Source: Levilactobacillus zymae (GTDB lineage Bacteria; Bacillota; Bacilli; Lactobacillales; Lactobacillaceae). From it: 64,000 nt of DNA. The stretch lies in contig NZ_JAVLAS010000001.1 of NCBI RefSeq assembly GCF_032190635.1, positions 1,488,001 to 1,552,000 of the forward strand, written 5' to 3'. Positions 1 to 9,248 of the stretch are shown here, one piece after another (within the stretch, counting starts at the first letter, position 1; each line of letters opens with the position of its first letter). Below the pieces are notes generated by a model. The model had not been told where the DNA came from. It did no database searches and worked only from the letters and a program-made list of their open reading frames with translations. Position numbers and translations under genes: made by a program.

Positions 1-243
1 ATCATTTTACGGCTGACGCTGAACGAATGGTTGTGGTTGACGCTGGCCATTTTCTTGGTGCTGATTGCTGAAACGCTCAACACCATCGTGGAGGCCGTGG
101 TCGACCTCGTCGTGGGTCAGACCTATCACGACTTGGCTAAGCGGGCCAAGGACGTGGCGGCGGGCGGCGTGTTATTGGCCGCATTGTTTGCCGTGGTCGT
201 CGGTTGTTTAGTGATGTTACCGGCGCTGAGTCGCTGGTTTTAA
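1..243 (+). CDS. dgkA: diacylglycerol/undecaprenol kinase, C-terminal part
   Basis: The window opens inside this gene; the frame is open from base 1 to the TAA at 241-243, so only the last 80 residues are present. The visible part contains the DgkA signature A-E-T-L-N-T-I-V-E (the Glu/Asn/Glu active-site and Mg-binding cluster), flanked by two hydrophobic helices, and ends after a last membrane helix. Gram-positive members phosphorylate undecaprenol to recycle the lipid carrier of wall synthesis; they are small trimeric membrane proteins. It lies 12 bases before era, as in other lactobacilli, probably in one operon. The start lies outside the window. Confidence 0.9.
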   Translation: MILRLTLNEWLWLTLAIFLVLIAETLNTIVEAVVDLVVGQTYHDLAKRAKDVAAGGVLLAALFAVVVGCLVMLPALSRWF

Positions 244-255
244 GGAGAAAAAGTT

Positions 256-1161
256 ATGGATAATCCAAATTATAAATCGGGTTTCGTGGCCATCGTGGGC
301 CGGCCAAACGTGGGGAAGTCCACGTTTTTGAACCGAGTCATCGGTCAAAAAATCGCCATCATGTCGAACACGGCCCAGACCACCCGGAACAAGATTCAGG
401 GGATCTACACCACCGATGACGCGCAAATCGTGTTTATCGATACGCCGGGGGTCCACAAGCCCAAGACGGAACTGGGCGACTACATGGTCAAGTCGGCGTT
501 ATCCGCACTAAACGAAGTTGACGCCATTCTGTTCATGATTAACGCCGCCGAAAAGCGCGGGGCCGGGGATAACTTCATTATTGACCGTCTGAAGAACGCT
601 AAGGCGCCGGTCTACCTGTTGATCAACAAGATTGACCAGATTCATCCCGACGACTTGTTAACGGTCATGGACCAATACAAAAAGGCCTTACCTTGGAAGG
701 CCGTTTACCCAATTTCGGCGCTGGAAGGCAATAATGTCGACGAATTTCTGGGCGACCTGGTGGACCAGATGCCGCATGGTCCCCAGTATTACCCCGAGGA
801 TCAGCTGACGGACCACCCCGAACGGTTTGTGGTCAGTGAACTGATTCGCGAAAAAATCTTCATGTTGACGCGCGAAGAGGTGCCGCATTCCGTGGCCGTC
901 GAAATCGAAAGCATGAAGACCCAAAAGAACGACCAGGTCCGCATTGAAGCCACAATCATCGTGGAACGGCCGACCCAGAAGGGGATTATGATCGGTAAGG
1001 GGGGTAGTATGCTCAAGAAGATTGGGACGCTGGCCCGGCAAGACATCGAACACCTGTTGGGCAGTTCGGTCTACTTGCAACTGTTCGTGAAGGTTCAACC
1101 CGGTTGGCGCGATAAATCCAGCCTGTTGAAATCTTACGGCTACCGCAAGAGTGATATCTAA
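256..1161 (+). CDS. era: GTPase Era
   Basis: 301 residues, the normal Era length. The N-terminal GTPase domain shows G1 G-R-P-N-V-G-K-S, G3 D-T-P-G near residue 63 and G4 N-K-I-D near residue 124. The C-terminal KH domain carries I-M-I-G-K-G-G near residues 236-242, which binds the 3' end of 16S rRNA. Era is a checkpoint in 30S maturation and couples ribosome assembly to growth. An AAGGAGA ribosome site precedes the ATG. It follows dgkA closely and precedes recO. Confidence 0.98.
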   Translation: MDNPNYKSGFVAIVGRPNVGKSTFLNRVIGQKIAIMSNTAQTTRNKIQGIYTTDDAQIVFIDTPGVHKPKTELGDYMVKSALSALNEVDAILFMINAAEKRGAGDNFIIDRLKNAKAPVYLLINKIDQIHPDDLLTVMDQYKKALPWKAVYPISALEGNNVDEFLGDLVDQMPHGPQYYPEDQLTDHPERFVVSELIREKIFMLTREEVPHSVAVEIESMKTQKNDQVRIEATIIVERPTQKGIMIGKGGSMLKKIGTLARQDIEHLLGSSVYLQLFVKVQPGWRDKSSLLKSYGYRKSDI

Positions 1162-1175
1162 AACTAATCGTTTAA

Positions 1176-1212
1176 AAACGGTGTTCGCGGGTCCGGCCGG
1201 CGAGCACCGTTT
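1176..1212 (+). terminator. hairpin between era and recO
   Basis: Arms 1176-1188 and 1200-1212 (AAACGGTGTTCGC and its complement with one G-U pair) enclose a GC-rich loop, followed by TTCGTTT. The T-tract is weak, so this may be an attenuator or RNA-processing hairpin rather than a full terminator. The recO ribosome site begins six bases later. Confidence 0.45.
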
Positions 1213-1230
1213 CGTTTGAGGAGGGATCCC

Positions 1231-2019
1231 ATGGCTCATCACGTCACAGATTTTCACGGCATCCTGCTGTTTCGGCGAGATTACGCCGAACGGGACTACC
1301 TAGTCAAGTTTTTAACCCAGGAGTTTGGCAAAAAGATGTTTCTGGTTCGTGGGGCCAAGAAACGCGGGTTCAAGATGACCGCCGATATCTTGCCGTTTAC
1401 CGTGGGCAGCTACGTGGGCGACATCGCCGATACGGGGTTGTCTTACATTCGTACGCCCCGGGAAACCAGCCAGTTTCAGGGCATCGGCGAAGACATCTTT
1501 AAGAACGCCTATGCGACCTACATCATGAGTCTAGTGGACGTGGCCTTTCCGGATAGTCAACCGCTACCGGACTGGTATCACCGGGTGTACCGGGCATTGG
1601 AACTCATCGATGAGGGCCAAAATCCGGCCATCGTGACCAACATCATGGAGATTCAACTGATGCCTGCCTTTGGGGTGGCCCCGCAGTTACAGGGCTGTGC
1701 CATTTGCGGTCGCACGGACCTACCGTTCGATTATTCGGAAAGCTACGGGGGGCTACTGTGTCAACAACACTGGGCGGCCGACCCGCACCGGTTGCATCTG
1801 AGTCCGCGCACGGTCTACTATCTGCGCCAATTTTTGGTGATCGACCTGGATAAGGTCCATCAGATCAAGGTTAAGCCCAGCACCGAACACGCCTTACGCC
1901 AGCTGATGGATGAAATCTACGCGAGTCAAATCGGGGTGCATCCCAAGAGTAAGCGGTTCTTGGACCAGATGCAGTCTTGGGCGCCACGGTTACAAACGCC
2001 ACCGGTTAATGGTGATTGA
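1231..2019 (+). CDS. recO: DNA repair protein RecO
   Basis: 262 residues from the ATG at 1231, chosen because GAGGAGG (1218-1224) lies seven bases upstream; an upstream in-frame TTG at 1216 would overlap that site. It has an N-terminal OB-fold (F-x-G-I-L-L-F-R-R-D-Y-A-E-R-D) and a C-terminal helical part with a zinc-binding cluster, C-x-x-C near residues 148-151 plus C and H near 174-178. RecO loads RecA on SSB-coated DNA together with RecR. It follows era, a conserved pairing. The stop codon lies inside the -35 box of the glyQ promoter. Confidence 0.96.
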   Translation: MAHHVTDFHGILLFRRDYAERDYLVKFLTQEFGKKMFLVRGAKKRGFKMTADILPFTVGSYVGDIADTGLSYIRTPRETSQFQGIGEDIFKNAYATYIMSLVDVAFPDSQPLPDWYHRVYRALELIDEGQNPAIVTNIMEIQLMPAFGVAPQLQGCAICGRTDLPFDYSESYGGLLCQQHWAADPHRLHLSPRTVYYLRQFLVIDLDKVHQIKVKPSTEHALRQLMDEIYASQIGVHPKSKRFLDQMQSWAPRLQTPPVNGD

Positions 2020-2044
2020 CAAGCGTGGTCGAGACGCTTATGAT
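2016..2044 (+). promoter_or_regulatory. promoter of the glyQS T-box transcript
   Basis: TTGACA at 2016-2021, a 17-base spacer and TATGAT at 2039-2044 form a near-consensus sigma-A promoter. The -35 box overlaps the recO stop codon. The spacer contains an inverted repeat (AAGCGT...ACGCTT). Confidence 0.85.
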
Positions 2045-2059
2045 TAATCACAGTTAAAT

Positions 2060-2268
2060 AAGTCGGCAAAGATGAATGAATAAGTGTCAGAATTAACGAC
2101 CTAGCGACTTCGGGACGGTGCAAGCCGAAGCGTGATTCTGAGACGTTGGCGCATTCGGAGTCGTTTCCAAGTAAGCTGCTAGTCGCTGACTAGAAGTAGG
2201 GTGGAACCGCGAAATTAATTCGTCCCTACGTGAATCTCTTTAGTGTAGATTCGCGTGGGGACTTTTTT
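2060..2268 (+). promoter_or_regulatory. glycine T-box riboswitch with terminator
   Basis: The conserved T-box AGGGTGGAACCGCG lies at about 2198-2211; the variable base after TGG is A, matching the U73 discriminator of Gram-positive tRNA-Gly. An upstream stem-loop region (about 2100-2165) looks like stem I; GGC at 2148-2150 is a candidate glycine specifier. The terminator hairpin uses arms 2222-2237 and 2247-2262 followed by six T. Uncharged tRNA-Gly would stabilise the antiterminator and allow glyQS transcription. The 5' boundary is approximate. Confidence 0.92.
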
Positions 2269-2304
2269 GTGTGCTTATTTAGATCAATAAGGAGGAACGC
2301 ATCC

Positions 2305-3231
2305 ATGACAGAAAAACTGTCCATGCAAGCGATTATTTTAAAGTTACAGCAGTACTGGTCCGCACAGGGCTGCATGCTGATGCAAGCTTACGATACCGAA
2401 AAAGGGGCCGGGACCATGAGCCCGTACACGTTCTTACGGGCCATTGGACCAGAACCCTGGAACGCGGCGTACGTGGAACCTTCCCGGCGACCTGCCGATG
2501 GTCGTTACGGGGAAAACCCTAACCGGTTATACCAACACCACCAGTTCCAAGTGGTCATGAAGCCGTCCCCCGATAACATTCAGGAACTCTACCTGAACAG
2601 TTTGAAGGAACTGGGCATCAACCCCCTCGAACACGATATTCGGTTCGTCGAAGACAACTGGGAGAACCCATCCATGGGTTGTGCCGGGGTTGGTTGGGAA
2701 GTCTGGCTCGACGGGATGGAAGTCACCCAGTTCACCTACTTCCAAGTCGTTGGGGGCCAAACGGTGGATCCCGTGACCTCCGAAGTCACCTACGGGTTGG
2801 AACGGCTAGCGTCCTACATTCAGGACGTGAACTCCGTGTTCGACCTGGAATGGGGCGACGGGGTGAAGTATGGGGACATCTTCAAGGAACCCGAATACGA
2901 ACACTCCAAGTACAGTTTTGAGGAAAGCGACCAGGCGATGTTATCGCGGCACTTCGACGAATACGAAGCGGAAGCCAAGAAGCAGATTGCTAACGGTCTG
3001 GTGCACCCGGCCTACGATTACGTGCTCAAGTGCAGTCACACCTTCAACCTGTTAGATGCTCGCGGCGCCGTTTCCGTGACGGAACGGGCCGGCTACCTGT
3101 CCCGGATTCGGAACATGGCCCGGTCGATCGCCAAGGCGTTCGTGGCCGAACGGAAGAAGCGTGGCTTCCCGTTGATCAAGGACGATGCCTTGCGGCAAAA
3201 ATTATTAGCGGATTCTGAGGAGGCAAAATAA
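2305..3231 (+). CDS. glyQ: glycyl-tRNA synthetase alpha subunit
   Basis: 308 residues from the ATG at 2305, which has AAGGAGGA ten bases upstream; longer in-frame extensions would start inside the T-box terminator. It carries the highly conserved alpha-subunit sequence S-A-Q-G-C and [12 protein letters not shown], and the Y-Q-H-H-Q-F-Q-V class II motif. The alpha2-beta2 enzyme charges tRNA-Gly; alpha holds the catalytic site. The stop codon overlaps the glyS start (TAATG), so translation is probably coupled. Expression is under the upstream T-box. Confidence 0.98.
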   Translation: MTEKLSMQAIILKLQQYWSAQGCMLMQAYDTEKGAGTMSPYTFLRAIGPEPWNAAYVEPSRRPADGRYGENPNRLYQHHQFQVVMKPSPDNIQELYLNSLKELGINPLEHDIRFVEDNWENPSMGCAGVGWEVWLDGMEVTQFTYFQVVGGQTVDPVTSEVTYGLERLASYIQDVNSVFDLEWGDGVKYGDIFKEPEYEHSKYSFEESDQAMLSRHFDEYEAEAKKQIANGLVHPAYDYVLKCSHTFNLLDARGAVSVTERAGYLSRIRNMARSIAKAFVAERKKRGFPLIKDDALRQKLLADSEEAK

Positions 3232-5306
3232 TGGCACACACATTTTTACTAGAAATTGGGTTAGAAGAAATGCCAGCCCACGTGGTAACGCCAGCCATCC
3301 GGCAACTTCAGAAGCGCGTTGCCGATTACTTAAAGGACGAACGGATCAGCTATGACACCATCAAGCCGTTCTCGACGCCCCGGCGGTTAGCGTTAGAAAT
3401 CACGGGCTTGGCCGACAAGCAAGACGACATCAGCGAATCCGTCAAGGGTCCGGCCAAGAAGATCGCCCAGGACGCCGACGGTAATTGGACGAAGCCTGCG
3501 ATCGGGTTTACCCGCGGTCAGGGCTTAACGCCCGACGATATCGTCTTCAAGGAATTTAAGGGGACCGAATACGTTTACGTCGATAAGTTTATCGCCGGTA
3601 AACCGGTCGCCGAAGTCCTGGCCGGCTTACGCGAGATCATCATGGCGATGACCTTCCCGACCATGATGAAGTGGGGCACCCACCACTTCGAATACATTCG
3701 GCCAATTCGTTGGCTGGTGGCGTTACTGGACAGCGACGTGATTCCGTTTAGCATCTTAGACGTCACCACCGACCGGTTAACGCGCGGCCACCGGTTCTTG
3801 GGTAAGGAAATTTCCTTAGCCACGGCGGCCGATTACGAAGAAGCTTTGACCAGCGAATTCGTGATTGCCGATGCGGACAAGCGTAAGGAACTCATTAAGA
3901 AGCAGATTGCAAAGATTGCGACGGATAATGACTGGACCATTAATGTCGATGCCGGCCTCCTCGAAGAAGTCAACAACTTAGTCGAATGGCCAACCGCCTT
4001 TGCCGGGAGCTTCGATCCGAAGTACCTGACGATCCCCGAAGAGGTCCTGATCACGTCCATGCGGGACCACCAACGGTTCTTCTACGCCCGGAACCAGGAC
4101 GGAAAGTTGTTACCGAACTTCATCTCCGTACGAAACGGGACCGATCACGACCTGCAAAACGTGGTGGCAGGGAACGAAAAGGTCTTGACGGCCCGCCTGG
4201 AAGACGCGATGTTCTTCTACAAGGAAGATCAGAAGAAGACCATTGCGGACTACGTGGAACGCCTGAAGAGTGTTAGCTTCCACGATAAGATTAGTACCAT
4301 GGCCGAAAAGATGACCCGAGTGGAAGCCATCGTGACGGTGTTAGCCGATCGGTTGGGGCTTAACGATGCGCAAACCAAGGCGGCCGTCTGGGCCAGTCAA
4401 ATCTATAAGTTTGACTTAGTCACCGGGATGGTTGGTGAATTTGCCGAACTCCAAGGGGTCATGGGGGAGAAATACGCCCTCTTAAACGGCGAAGATCCCG
4501 CGGTGGCCCAAGCTATTCGCGAACACTACGAACCAATCTCGGCCGACGGAGCCTTACCAGCTTCTGTGCCGGGGGCGGTCTTAGCCTTGGCCGACAAGTT
4601 CGACAGCATTTTGACGTTCTTTGCGGCGGGGATGATTCCGAGTGGCTCCAACGACCCGTATGCTTTACGGCGTCAAGCCACGGGGATTGTGCGGATTGCC
4701 ACCGATCAGAACTGGTCGCTGCCAGTTGCGGATCTAGCAACGGCCTTTATCTCGGCCGAAGAGGTTGCTAACGTGGCACCGAAGTTGGATCAGGCCGGTC
4801 AAATTGATGCCGTCGTGGACTTTATCAAGGAACGGGTCCGGAAGATGTTACGCGGTGCCAAGGTGCGCCACGACATCATCGACGCCGTCTTAGGTGGTAG
4901 TAGCAGTGACATCACCGACCTCTTCACCGCAGCGGACATTTTGACGACCCACGCGGCCGACGAAAACTTTAAGGCGGTTATCGAATCATTGACGCGGGTT
5001 ATTCGGTTGTCCCAAAAGGCACCGAAGGACATCGCTAGCGTGACGATCGACGCGAACAAGTTCGAAAACGCCAGTGAGGGTGAATTGCACCACGGAGTTG
5101 ATGACGTGGCCCAGGCAGCCCCACAAGGCTTAACGGCGCTATACGCGGCCCTAGTGGCGGTTCAACCGGCTATCGCGGACTACTTTGAAGCCACGATGGT
5201 CATGGCCGATGACGAGGCTGTGCGGAACAACCGCTTGGCTGAGTTGACGCGGTTAGCTAAGTTAGCCTTAGAATTGGGCGACTTGGACCAATTAGTGGTG
5301 AAATAA
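3231..5306 (+). CDS. glyS: glycyl-tRNA synthetase beta subunit
   Basis: 691 residues, normal for the bacterial beta subunit. The N-terminus [11 protein letters not shown] is characteristic, the central part contains an HD-like region, and the C-terminal 120 residues look like the DALR-type anticodon-binding domain. Beta recognises and binds tRNA-Gly for the alpha subunit. The ATG overlaps the glyQ stop by one base and GAGGAGG lies at the end of glyQ, so both subunits are made from one mRNA in matched amounts. Confidence 0.98.
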   Translation: MAHTFLLEIGLEEMPAHVVTPAIRQLQKRVADYLKDERISYDTIKPFSTPRRLALEITGLADKQDDISESVKGPAKKIAQDADGNWTKPAIGFTRGQGLTPDDIVFKEFKGTEYVYVDKFIAGKPVAEVLAGLREIIMAMTFPTMMKWGTHHFEYIRPIRWLVALLDSDVIPFSILDVTTDRLTRGHRFLGKEISLATAADYEEALTSEFVIADADKRKELIKKQIAKIATDNDWTINVDAGLLEEVNNLVEWPTAFAGSFDPKYLTIPEEVLITSMRDHQRFFYARNQDGKLLPNFISVRNGTDHDLQNVVAGNEKVLTARLEDAMFFYKEDQKKTIADYVERLKSVSFHDKISTMAEKMTRVEAIVTVLADRLGLNDAQTKAAVWASQIYKFDLVTGMVGEFAELQGVMGEKYALLNGEDPAVAQAIREHYEPISADGALPASVPGAVLALADKFDSILTFFAAGMIPSGSNDPYALRRQATGIVRIATDQNWSLPVADLATAFISAEEVANVAPKLDQAGQIDAVVDFIKERVRKMLRGAKVRHDIIDAVLGGSSSDITDLFTAADILTTHAADENFKAVIESLTRVIRLSQKAPKDIASVTIDANKFENASEGELHHGVDDVAQAAPQGLTALYAALVAVQPAIADYFEATMVMADDEAVRNNRLAELTRLAKLALELGDLDQLVVK

Positions 5307-5326
5307 TTTAAATTTAAATTCAACTA

Positions 5327-5371
5327 AAAATCGGACCGTTACCCGGCTGAACTGGGTGACGGTCCGATTTT
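5327..5371. terminator. bidirectional terminator between glyS and the TetR gene
   Basis: Arms AAAATCGGACCGT (5327-5339) and its complement (5359-5371) form a 13-bp stem with an inner ACCC/GGGT pairing. It has A on one side and T on the other, so it can end both the rightward glyS transcript and the leftward regulator transcript. Confidence 0.9.
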
Positions 5372-5375
5372 GGCG

Positions 5376-5912
5376 TTAGGGTTGGGTTAACCGGGACAAG
5401 TCTTGAATGAGGGTGTGTGCGACCATTGTGGGGGATTCGGGGTCGGTTTGAGCTAACCAGGTGTTTAGCGTGGTCCATAAGCCCCCCAGGAGAAAGTTGG
5501 GAAGATATGTGGGAGTCATTTCATTAGTGAGTCCCAGATCCTGGGGAGTTAAGTGCACGTGTGCGCGGGCGAGCAGTCCCGTGAATAGGTCCTGACGAAT
5601 CAGCAAGAGCAACCGCGCCCGCTCGGACCACCAGAATTGGAAGAAAAAAGTTATGGTGGCAGTTAGGTCGGCCGACGCGGGGACCTGAGCTTGGCGTGCG
5701 GTCTGATATTGTTGCCACAAGCGATGGCCATAAAAGGCCAACAACTCATCCTTATTCGCGAAAGACCGGTAAAAGGTGCGCCGGGCGAGTTGGGCCTGAG
5801 TGGTCAGATCCGTGACCGTGATTTCACCGTAATGGTTGTCAGCCAGTAAGGTAAATAGGGCGTCGACCAGTAGTTGGCGGGATTGTTCAGCTAAACGTTC
5901 TTGTCCGTTCAT
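5376..5912 (-). CDS. TetR/AcrR family transcriptional regulator
   Basis: 178 residues from the ATG at 5910-5912, preceded by AGGAGGT on the minus strand. The N-terminal helix-turn-helix reads I-T-V-T-D-L-T-T-Q-A followed by R-R-T-F-Y-R-S-F-A-N-K-D-E-L, the standard TetR recognition-helix pattern; the C-terminal part has the features of the TetR_C_33-like ligand domain. The target is unknown: there is no adjacent transporter or enzyme on the same strand, and it is convergent with glyS. A hairpin in its own leader (5928-5962) could be an autoregulatory operator. It is a single-gene unit. Confidence 0.9.
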   Translation of the reverse strand: MNGQERLAEQSRQLLVDALFTLLADNHYGEITVTDLTTQAQLARRTFYRSFANKDELLAFYGHRLWQQYQTARQAQVPASADLTATITFFFQFWWSERARLLLLIRQDLFTGLLARAHVHLTPQDLGLTNEMTPTYLPNFLLGGLWTTLNTWLAQTDPESPTMVAHTLIQDLSRLTQP

Positions 5913-5927
5913 GAGAGACCTCCTGTC

Positions 5928-6005
5928 ACAGGTGTTACCCGTTTCGCGGGTAAAGGACCTGTTATGAGTTAAGTTTAGTATACCTGAAAAGGGACTGAGT
6001 GTCAC
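5928..6005 (-). promoter_or_regulatory. promoter and leader inverted repeat of the TetR gene
   Basis: On the minus strand GTGACA (6000-6005), a 17-base spacer and TATACT (5977-5982) form a good promoter. Between it and the ribosome site lies an inverted repeat: outer arms ACAGGT (5928-5933) and ACCTGT (5957-5962), inner arms TTACCCG and CGGGTAA. The position suits autorepression or an RNA hairpin. Confidence 0.65.
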
Positions 6006-6084
6006 AGCTGCGTCACGAGAACACAGATGTGACTGACACGAGAACGTTCAGGGACGGTAAAAAGCGGCTGGTTGAATAATTATT

Positions 6085-6130
6085 AAATAAAATACTTTAA
6101 CTTAAAATCCAAGCACGTTCCCGTGGCTCA
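6085..6130. repeat. AT-rich/hairpin intergenic repeat, copy 1
   Basis: AATAAAATACTTTAACTTA is followed by CCAAG and a small CACG...CGTG hairpin. The same order of elements recurs at 47464-47525. It lies in a 170-base intergenic stretch between two leftward genes. Confidence 0.4.
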
Positions 6131-6144
6131 AGGAAAACCAACTT

Positions 6145-6173
6145 AAAAATCGCCCACGTTAATGGTGGACGAT
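6145..6173 (-). terminator. terminator of the small secreted protein gene
   Basis: On the minus strand ATCGTCCAC pairs with GTGGGCGAT (one G-U) and is followed by five T, just after the stop codon of the gene at 6180-6650. Confidence 0.8.
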
Positions 6174-6179
6174 CCGGAT

Positions 6180-6650
6180 TTAGTGTACTAACTGCTTAAG
6201 GGCCACGATCTTGAAGGCGGGCTTGGTGACGTATTTGGTATAGCCCTTGTAGAAGTGTAACTGGTGTTTGGAGACAAGCTTTACTTTATAGGTCAGCCGT
6301 TGGCCGGCGAATTGGACCGTGGTCCCCTTAGGCGAATATTGAATGCCACTTAAGCGGTAAACGTGATGACCCAGGGCTTGGTACTTTAACTTTTTTAAGC
6401 CGTACCCCGGTAGTTTGGCGTAAGTGGCTTTAGCATTAGTGGCTTGTAGTAAGTTCCCCGTACCCTTAGTCGCCGAATAAGTGATGTAGGCCTTGTTGTC
6501 GCCGGCCCCGTTATGGTACCAAGTCTTGCGCAAACTCTTGGGCGTCCCCGCATGCCAGGTCAGCGTCTTCGCGTTGGCTTGTATTGTGGTTCCCGTCCAC
6601 ACGGCAGTGCCGAGCAGGAGGGTTAACCCCAGTCCGTTGATTAATTTCAT
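6180..6650 (-). CDS. small secreted protein with P-K-x-x-R-x-T-W motif
   Basis: 156 residues. A signal peptide (M-K-L-I-N-G then a hydrophobic core, with cleavage likely after A-N-A near residue 27) leads to a basic mature domain rich in Lys, Tyr and Thr. Just after the signal peptide is T-P-K-S-L-R-K-T-W-Y, which matches T-P-K-S-L-R-G-T-W, I-P-K-K-M-R-G-T-W-Y and F-P-K-P-M-R-G-T-W in proteins encoded at 58.4-60.7 kb, so it is a distant member of the same lineage-specific family. Function unknown; exported and probably wall-associated by charge. GGGGAG precedes the ATG and TATACT at 6710-6715 may be its -10 box. Confidence 0.85.
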   Translation of the reverse strand: MKLINGLGLTLLLGTAVWTGTTIQANAKTLTWHAGTPKSLRKTWYHNGAGDNKAYITYSATKGTGNLLQATNAKATYAKLPGYGLKKLKYQALGHHVYRLSGIQYSPKGTTVQFAGQRLTYKVKLVSKHQLHFYKGYTKYVTKPAFKIVALKQLVH

Positions 6651-6909
6651 GATGAAAAACTCCCCGTAGATTAGCAGCTTTTTCGGTCGTCAGAATTTGG
6701 ACCTCGTTAAGTATACCAGGAACACCGACCACGCGATAGGCGCTAACTAGCGGGATGATGGGGGACCGACCGAAAGCTGAAAAAAACTTTAAGGTTAAGT
6801 TGGTGACTTTGCAAACCAAGATGACCATGCTAACCTTAGAAAGGAAATTCGCCTAGGACTGATAACCGTGAGATGTGGGGGAACGGGGACCTGGGCACGA
6901 GGGGGAGTC

Positions 6910-6935
6910 AGTAATTTGCATTACTTACAAAGTAA
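6910..6935. promoter_or_regulatory. tandem palindromes upstream of dltD
   Basis: AGTAAT-TTGC-ATTACT (6910-6925) overlaps TTACTT-ACA-AAGTAA (6921-6935): three alternating AGTAA half-sites in 26 bases, starting about 60 bases before the start codon. This looks like an operator for a dimeric regulator; which one is unknown. The remaining intergenic stretch (6651-6909) holds only the leftward promoter region and a distant inverted repeat (6675-6689 with 6767-6779). Confidence 0.5.
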
Positions 6936-6968
6936 CACAGTCTCGACCCAACGAGGAGGCCAAAACTG

Positions 6969-8255
6969 ATGGGTAAACGGTTATTTCAAGTCCTAGGCCC
7001 CGTCTTATTGGCGGGAATTTTAGTGTTGGTCGTGCTATTTTCACCGGGAAACTTTGGCCTCAAACACGTTGGGGCGGGCACCGAAAAACGGGCGGCGGTA
7101 TCGTTGTCCGCCAACGTTTTAAAGGGTGAACACATCAAGCAGGCCGCCTTTCGGGGAAACTACGTGCCCTTCATGGGGTCGTCCGAATGGTCGCGGTTTG
7201 AACCGACCCACCCGGCGGTCTTGGCCCAGAAGTATCACCGCAACTACCGGCCCTTTTTACTCGGGGCGCGGGGCACGCAGTCGTTGACCCAGTTTCTGGT
7301 GATGCAAAACCTGCAGGGCACCCTGAAAAATGGTCGGGCGGTCTTCGTGATCTCGCCGCAGTGGTTCGTCAAAGACGGGATGCGGCCGGACGCCTTTGCC
7401 TTCTACTACTCTCAGCTGCAAACCGTGGAGTGGTTGCTCAAGGACCGGCACAGCGCCATGGACCGCTACGCCGCCCAACGGTTGTTACACTTGCCGGGAG
7501 CCCAATCAGATCAGCTGTTAAAAGCGGCGCTTCATCGTACGGCGACCGGCCGGACACTGACGGCCCATCAGTTATTCTACTTAAAACTTAAACGGCAGTT
7601 ACTGACGCGTGAAGACCAGTTCTTCTCGAGCGTCAACCTCCCGTCGTTTAACTCGGTGCACGTGGCGCAGCAGGCGGCGTTGTTGCCCCGTCACGAGTCG
7701 TATCAGGCCTTGGATCGGTTGAGTGTGCGCTTGGGGCGCGAACAAACCAGCAATAACCGGTTTGAAATTCGGAATCAATTCTATAATCAAGGGTTGAAGA
7801 AGCCGGTTCAGCAGGGCAAGTTGCGCGGCTTTCAACGCGACCTCGACTACACGCGTTCGCCCGAGTTTGCGGATTTTCAGTTAGTCTTGGATCAGTTTGC
7901 CCGCTTACACACCAACGTTTTATTTGTGATCCCACCGGTCAACGCTAAGTGGGCCCGTTACACGGGGCTTTCGACGACGATGTTGAAGCAATTCGACCGC
8001 AAGATTCGGTACCAGTTGCAATCGCAGGGGTTCACCCACGTCTGTGACCTGAGTCGTCAAGGTAACGTGCCGTACTTCATGGCCGACACGATTCATTTAG
8101 GCTGGCGGGGGTGGCTGGCCATGGACCAACGGGTGAAGCCGTTTTTGACCCAACCGCAGGCGCGCCCGCACTACCAACTGAATGATCAATTCTACACGCA
8201 GGCGTGGCAACAGCTACCACCGAACCGACTAACCCAATACGCAACACAACGTTAA
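6969..8255 (+). CDS. dltD: DltD-family D-alanyl transfer protein (orphan copy)
   Basis: 428 residues, the DltD length. One N-terminal membrane helix (residues about 8-25) anchors an extracellular SGNH-like domain with G-S-S-E at 70-73 (Ser nucleophile) and D-T-I-H-L-G-W at 373-379 (Asp/His of the triad). DltD transfers D-alanine to teichoic acids and normally sits at the end of dltABCD. Here dltA, B and C are absent: neighbours are a divergent secreted protein and an HTH regulator. It may be a second, specialised copy working with a dlt operon elsewhere, or may act on another polymer. GAGGAGG precedes the ATG, and a good terminator follows. Confidence 0.9.
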   Translation: MGKRLFQVLGPVLLAGILVLVVLFSPGNFGLKHVGAGTEKRAAVSLSANVLKGEHIKQAAFRGNYVPFMGSSEWSRFEPTHPAVLAQKYHRNYRPFLLGARGTQSLTQFLVMQNLQGTLKNGRAVFVISPQWFVKDGMRPDAFAFYYSQLQTVEWLLKDRHSAMDRYAAQRLLHLPGAQSDQLLKAALHRTATGRTLTAHQLFYLKLKRQLLTREDQFFSSVNLPSFNSVHVAQQAALLPRHESYQALDRLSVRLGREQTSNNRFEIRNQFYNQGLKKPVQQGKLRGFQRDLDYTRSPEFADFQLVLDQFARLHTNVLFVIPPVNAKWARYTGLSTTMLKQFDRKIRYQLQSQGFTHVCDLSRQGNVPYFMADTIHLGWRGWLAMDQRVKPFLTQPQARPHYQLNDQFYTQAWQQLPPNRLTQYATQR

Positions 8256-8261
8256 TTAGTG

Positions 8262-8294
8262 AGGCACCCGGACCGTTTAGCCGGATGCCTTTTT
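8262..8294 (+). terminator. terminator after dltD
   Basis: AGGCA(C)CCGG pairs with CCGG(A)TGCCT, and TTTTT follows at 8290-8294. Confidence 0.9.
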
Positions 8295-8358
8295 AGGTGG
8301 ATAAGAGTCGCGGAATCTGGCACTCTTTTGATAGAGTGAGCCTTAGGAGATGAAGCGA

Positions 8359-9189
8359 ATGTCACTAGGAGCAACACTAAAAATGGTGCGGCAACAGCAC
8401 GGCTGGACCCAAAAGCGGGTCGCTACGGGCCTATGTTCCCAGTCGCTATTGTCGGCCATCGAACACGACCACTACCGACCCAACGCCCAACTGTTCATGG
8501 CCTTGTGCCGTCGGTTAGCGATTTCGCTGGACCAGGTGAGTTTGGCCCAAGGAGTTATGGTGAGTCCGATGGCGGCGGTCAATCAGCGCTTGGAACAGCT
8601 GTGTAACCGCCACGAATACGCGGCGCTGAAGGCTGATTTACTCGCGCCGACAACCGTGGCACAGGTGGTCACCGACGCGCAAACCCAGGCCTACTATTAT
8701 TACCTGGGCGTGGCGGAGTTTCAGGTGGACCCCTCGTTGACGGCGGCCGGGGATCATCTCAGATTAGCGGTTAATTTGGGACGTCGGCGCCACCCCCTAA
8801 CGACGATGACGCGATTGAGTTGGGCGGCGTTTGCCTTGGTGACGCAGCGTCAGGGCCGCCCGCAAGCCGCTAAGCGGGCGTTGAGGCAGGCAATCACGGG
8901 GATTGAACGCGCCGCTTACGAAAAAAATTTAAACATTGTGTTTTACCTGGCGGCACTGATGACTTGCGACCAGCCCGTTACGGCGACGCAGTGGCTCCAA
9001 CGGGGCATCGCCTTTGCGACCCAGCACGATACGCACTATTTGTTGGCGAATGATTATTACTTATTGGCACAGTTAGCGGCCCGTCAGTCTGATCCAACCG
9101 GTCAACGGGATGCCCAGCAAAAGTCCCAATTTTTGACCGACCTGTTTCACGAAAAAGTCTATCGGCCGACCGGATTATCAGAATTCTGA
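8359..9189 (+). CDS. XRE-type (Rgg-like) transcriptional regulator
   Basis: 276 residues from the ATG at 8359; AGGAG (8345-8349) is nine bases upstream, whereas the in-frame ATG at 8350 directly abuts it. The N-terminal 60 residues are an HTH_3 domain (L-K-M-V-R-Q-Q-H-G-W-T-Q, then S-Q-S-L-L-S-A-I-E). The remaining 200 residues are helical and look like the TPR-type peptide-sensing domain of Rgg/PlcR-like regulators. It probably controls the two small genes just downstream; no candidate signalling peptide gene is obvious unless the 41-residue peptide at 9668 serves. The exact subfamily is uncertain. Confidence 0.85.
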   Translation: MSLGATLKMVRQQHGWTQKRVATGLCSQSLLSAIEHDHYRPNAQLFMALCRRLAISLDQVSLAQGVMVSPMAAVNQRLEQLCNRHEYAALKADLLAPTTVAQVVTDAQTQAYYYYLGVAEFQVDPSLTAAGDHLRLAVNLGRRRHPLTTMTRLSWAAFALVTQRQGRPQAAKRALRQAITGIERAAYEKNLNIVFYLAALMTCDQPVTATQWLQRGIAFATQHDTHYLLANDYYLLAQLAARQSDPTGQRDAQQKSQFLTDLFHEKVYRPTGLSEF

Positions 9190-9248
9190 TTTTGATTGGC
9201 GCGGCGTGACGCGTAGAGTGGAACCATCATTAAAGGAGGTTGCTTTCG

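Noticed and set aside
217..456. Reading frames opposite or within era, glyQS, dnaG, clpB and other core genes
   Set aside because: They lie in other frames of clearly coding genes, show no family features or ribosome sites, and arise because high GC lowers stop-codon frequency.
2230..2304. Upstream extension of glyQ
   Set aside because: It would begin inside the T-box terminator; the ATG at 2305 has a good ribosome site and matches the family N-terminus.
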